This document shows positions 6,801 through 7,523 of a stretch of 7,523 bases of DNA, in pieces. The position numbers and the translations under genes were made by a program. The DNA is from an uncultured Clostridium sp. GTDB lineage: Bacteria > Bacillota > Clostridia > Christensenellales > Pumilibacteraceae. The notes beneath the pieces were generated by a model. It worked only from the letters and a program-made list of their open reading frames with translations, was not told where the DNA came from and made no database searches. Where the stretch lies: NCBI GenBank assembly GCA_900555125.1, contig USKH01000054.1, positions 1 to 7,523 on the forward strand, written 5' to 3'. How positions within the stretch are numbered: the stretch's first letter is position 1; each line of letters begins with the position of its first letter.

Positions 6801-7465
6801 AAGGCATGCCTCTCATCGGAAAACTCCGCAGGCAGATGTCCGCGCTCGGAAACATAAACGTAGACGCGATAGAGCAAAGCCAGGAACTTTCGGTAAGCTA
6901 TGAAGAAGAAAGCGCACGCCGCGACGATCTTGTAAAAGCCGAAGAAGACATGGTCAAGATAATAAAGGATTTAAGCGCCGAAATGTTGTCCCGATTCGAA
7001 GACCAATTCCAACAGATAAGGACCAATTTTATAAAGATATTCAAAGAGCTGTTCAACGGCGGTACTGCCGATCTCATTTTGCAGGACAGCGACGACCTGC
7101 TTGAAGCGGGAATTGAAATCGTGGCTCAGCCTCCGGAAAAGAAATTGCAATCGATAACGCTGTTGTCCGGCGGAGAAAAAGCACTTACGGCAATAGCAAT
7201 ATTGTTTGCTATATTGCGCTTAAAGCCCATGCCGTTCTGTATTCTCGATGAAATAGAAGCGGCTCTTGACGATGCAAACGCAGGCAGATTTGCTAAATAT
7301 CTGCGCCGTTTCAGCGAGGAAACTCAGTTTGTCGTCATCACTCACCGTAAGCCTACGATGGAACTTGCCGACAATCTTTACGGCGTAACCATGGAAGAGA
7401 AAGGCGTAAGCAAGATAGTGTCCGTACAGCTCAGCGAAGCTGTTTCGGTCGCCGAACCGGCATAA
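3875..7465 (+). CDS. smc: Chromosome segregation ATPase SMC
   Basis: SMC dimers, with ScpA and ScpB, form the bacterial condensin that loads near origins and extrudes DNA loops to organise and separate sister chromosomes. The 1196 residues are full length. The N-terminal head starts (M)KLKRIEIYGFKSFADK, has Walker A GPNGCGKS (31-38) and the Q-loop region IIGQGRVDELLSAKPEDRRAIFEEAAGISK. A first coiled-coil arm runs from about 165 to 500, the hinge from about 515 to 670 (ending EGDVINPQGSITGG, 657-670), and a second arm to about 1030. The C-terminal head has the signature LLSGGEKALTA (1096-1106), Walker B FCILDE with D1125 and E1126, and the H-loop VVITHRKPTME. A small deviation is PPEKK (E1088) where PPGKK is common. 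The TTG start is supported by a ribosome binding site and by the conserved N-terminus. It has its own promoter and is followed 20 bases later by ftsY. ScpA/B are not in the window. Confidence 0.98.
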   Translation: MKLKRIEIYGFKSFADKYEIPFEGGITAIVGPNGCGKSNVADSVRWVLGEQSAKLLRGSSMQDVIFNGTEKRKSMSYCEVALVFDNRQKLFPALDYDEVVISRKLYRSGESEYAVNRTPCRLKDITEYLRDAGMGREGYSIIGQGRVDELLSAKPEDRRAIFEEAAGISKFKARKLEAERKLARTRDNLEKVSLVLDEKGKMLEPLRKQAETAKKWLELREQLKYHEINTYIHQYETASSAKKKISDKLDGVNEALSLKTQQYEQKIGDYNQSMYNMNSVDKNIEDLRNELLELTVGLEKQAGNMKVLQERISAFETQSSRLKTDNEQLSERKNRMESEISDNSEKKQTLLKLAEEKLTEEEKIKARYLETVEKLTEKENEQQFNQQSLLEAMDKLAEIKSNLSRLEAEKVALTEDISSFNSNLVMMREENTVESENFKSLSEQLASNAKAYSEFKEKLKALIAENNEILSEVSALTDKTEALSEKYISAKSRQKILNEMRTAFEGYTFSVKNLLRDAKTDSAVSDRIQGVVAQVISMDRKFETAIETALGGAMQNIITSDEEDAKWLIEYLKRKKYGRVTFLPLNAIKPRFIDSTYARALGTNGCYGVADKLVSYHPKFDRVIKGLLGGTVIVEDMDTAVSLARLTRYAFKIVTLEGDVINPQGSITGGSKKNDIANIFSHERELNELNEKIGKIEEALSASEAEKKAKISQHDRIEAEINEVRTNIHSLEVESAAKTENKNKSEQILGELESEIRTTEKNLSEATAKLAKIDDDLGSVAKLENLISSKTQDTKDSDKENQQLFDALKRSRDELSEELTAKKMERVAVENDVKTCEMTAERLAAELDDCALKIAGNNAEIAENDAQADAIRKAIEQAASNESKVDAGRVEEIRGKLGDLDKYKADLQQMVTELDTARQELMGELQNLRDERTKQEMLLLKVDEDIEKMQNNIFEQYQLSYETCLPFKDPEYNAQEGMPLIGKLRRQMSALGNINVDAIEQSQELSVSYEEESARRDDLVKAEEDMVKIIKDLSAEMLSRFEDQFQQIRTNFIKIFKELFNGGTADLILQDSDDLLEAGIEIVAQPPEKKLQSITLLSGGEKALTAIAILFAILRLKPMPFCILDEIEAALDDANAGRFAKYLRRFSEETQFVVITHRKPTMELADNLYGVTMEEKGVSKIVSVQLSEAVSVAEPA

Positions 7466-7474
7466 TGGCATAAT

Positions 7475-7480
7475 AAGGAG
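7475..7480 (+). promoter_or_regulatory. Ribosome binding site of ftsY
   Basis: AAGGAG ends 5 bases before the ATG at 7486. It lies in the 20-base gap after the smc stop, with no room for a promoter or terminator, so the two genes are expected to share a transcript. It supports the short 3' fragment as a real gene start. Confidence 0.82.
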
Positions 7481-7485
7481 CTTTA

Positions 7486-7523
7486 ATGGGAATTTTTGCG
7501 AAAATTAAAGAAGGGCTGAAAAA
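7486..7523 (+). CDS. ftsY: Signal recognition particle receptor FtsY, 3' truncated by the window
   Basis: Only 12 full codons and part of a thirteenth are present, reading MGIFAKIKEGLK. FtsY proteins of Bacillota commonly begin with a short amphipathic stretch of the form MGFF.KLKEGL.KT, which this matches well. FtsY directly follows smc in many Bacillota. If correct, it is the GTPase that docks the Ffh-SRP-ribosome complex at the membrane for co-translational insertion. The GTPase domain lies outside the window, so the call rests on the N-terminal motif, the good ribosome binding site and gene order. Confidence 0.82.
   Translation, partial: MGIFAKIKEGLK

Noticed and set aside
7465..7473. 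ATG GCA TAA just after the smc stop
   Set aside because: A two-codon frame overlapping the smc stop; it has no coding value and ftsY has a proper ribosome binding site and start at 7486.
1..7523. CRISPR arrays, insertion sequences, tRNA or rRNA genes, attachment sites
   Set aside because: No regularly spaced repeats, transposase-like reading frames, terminal inverted repeats or tRNA-like cloverleaf sequences were seen on either strand.

Overview
The window looks like core chromosome from a bacterium of the Bacillota, most likely class Clostridia. The evidence is the gene order rpmF-plsX-rnc-smc-ftsY on one strand, SigA-type promoters, strong Shine-Dalgarno sites, and an SMC Walker B of the DEIEAALDDAN type seen in clostridial and bacillar SMCs. 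Arg codons CGT/CGC are used freely and the base composition is moderate by eye (not counted), so it is not a very AT-rich Clostridium sensu stricto. An uncultured gut or anaerobe lineage is plausible, but the genus cannot be read from the sequence.

Layout. From 1 to 1684 is the 3' three-quarters of comEC, the DNA-uptake channel; its N-terminus lies outside the window. A 90-base gap then carries a perfect-consensus promoter (TTGACA-N17-TATAAT) and a strong ribosome binding site in front of rpmF (L32, 1775-1963). A 59-base gap with a 13-bp hairpin leads to plsX (2023-3066), and rnc (3073-3741) follows 6 bases later. A rho-independent terminator (3779-3808) closes this unit. Immediately downstream, an extended -10 promoter starts a second unit: smc (3875-7465, TTG start) and, 20 bases later, the first codons of ftsY (7486 to the end). 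No gene is supported on the minus strand. No RNA gene, mobile element or CRISPR array is visible.

How the genes fit together. They are housekeeping genes that share location rather than one pathway. L32 belongs to the 50S ribosomal subunit. PlsX makes acyl-phosphate for phospholipid synthesis. RNase III processes rRNA and other double-stranded RNA. SMC compacts and segregates the chromosome. FtsY is the signal recognition particle receptor. The rpmF-plsX and rnc-smc-ftsY linkages are classic, but here the acpP gene often found between plsX and rnc is absent, and the terminator plus promoter separates smc-ftsY from rnc.

Most notable points: (1) the C-terminal metallo-beta-lactamase-like region of ComEC has lost the HxHxDH metal site; (2) the rpmF and smc upstream regions share a repeated module, a 12-base palindrome TATAATATTATA, then exactly 11 bases, then TAAAGAGGA; (3) there is a hairpin between rpmF and plsX; (4) plsX and rnc are in the same frame, separated by TAA and two codons, with no visible ribosome binding site for rnc. 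I did not find a convincing undescribed multi-gene system here.
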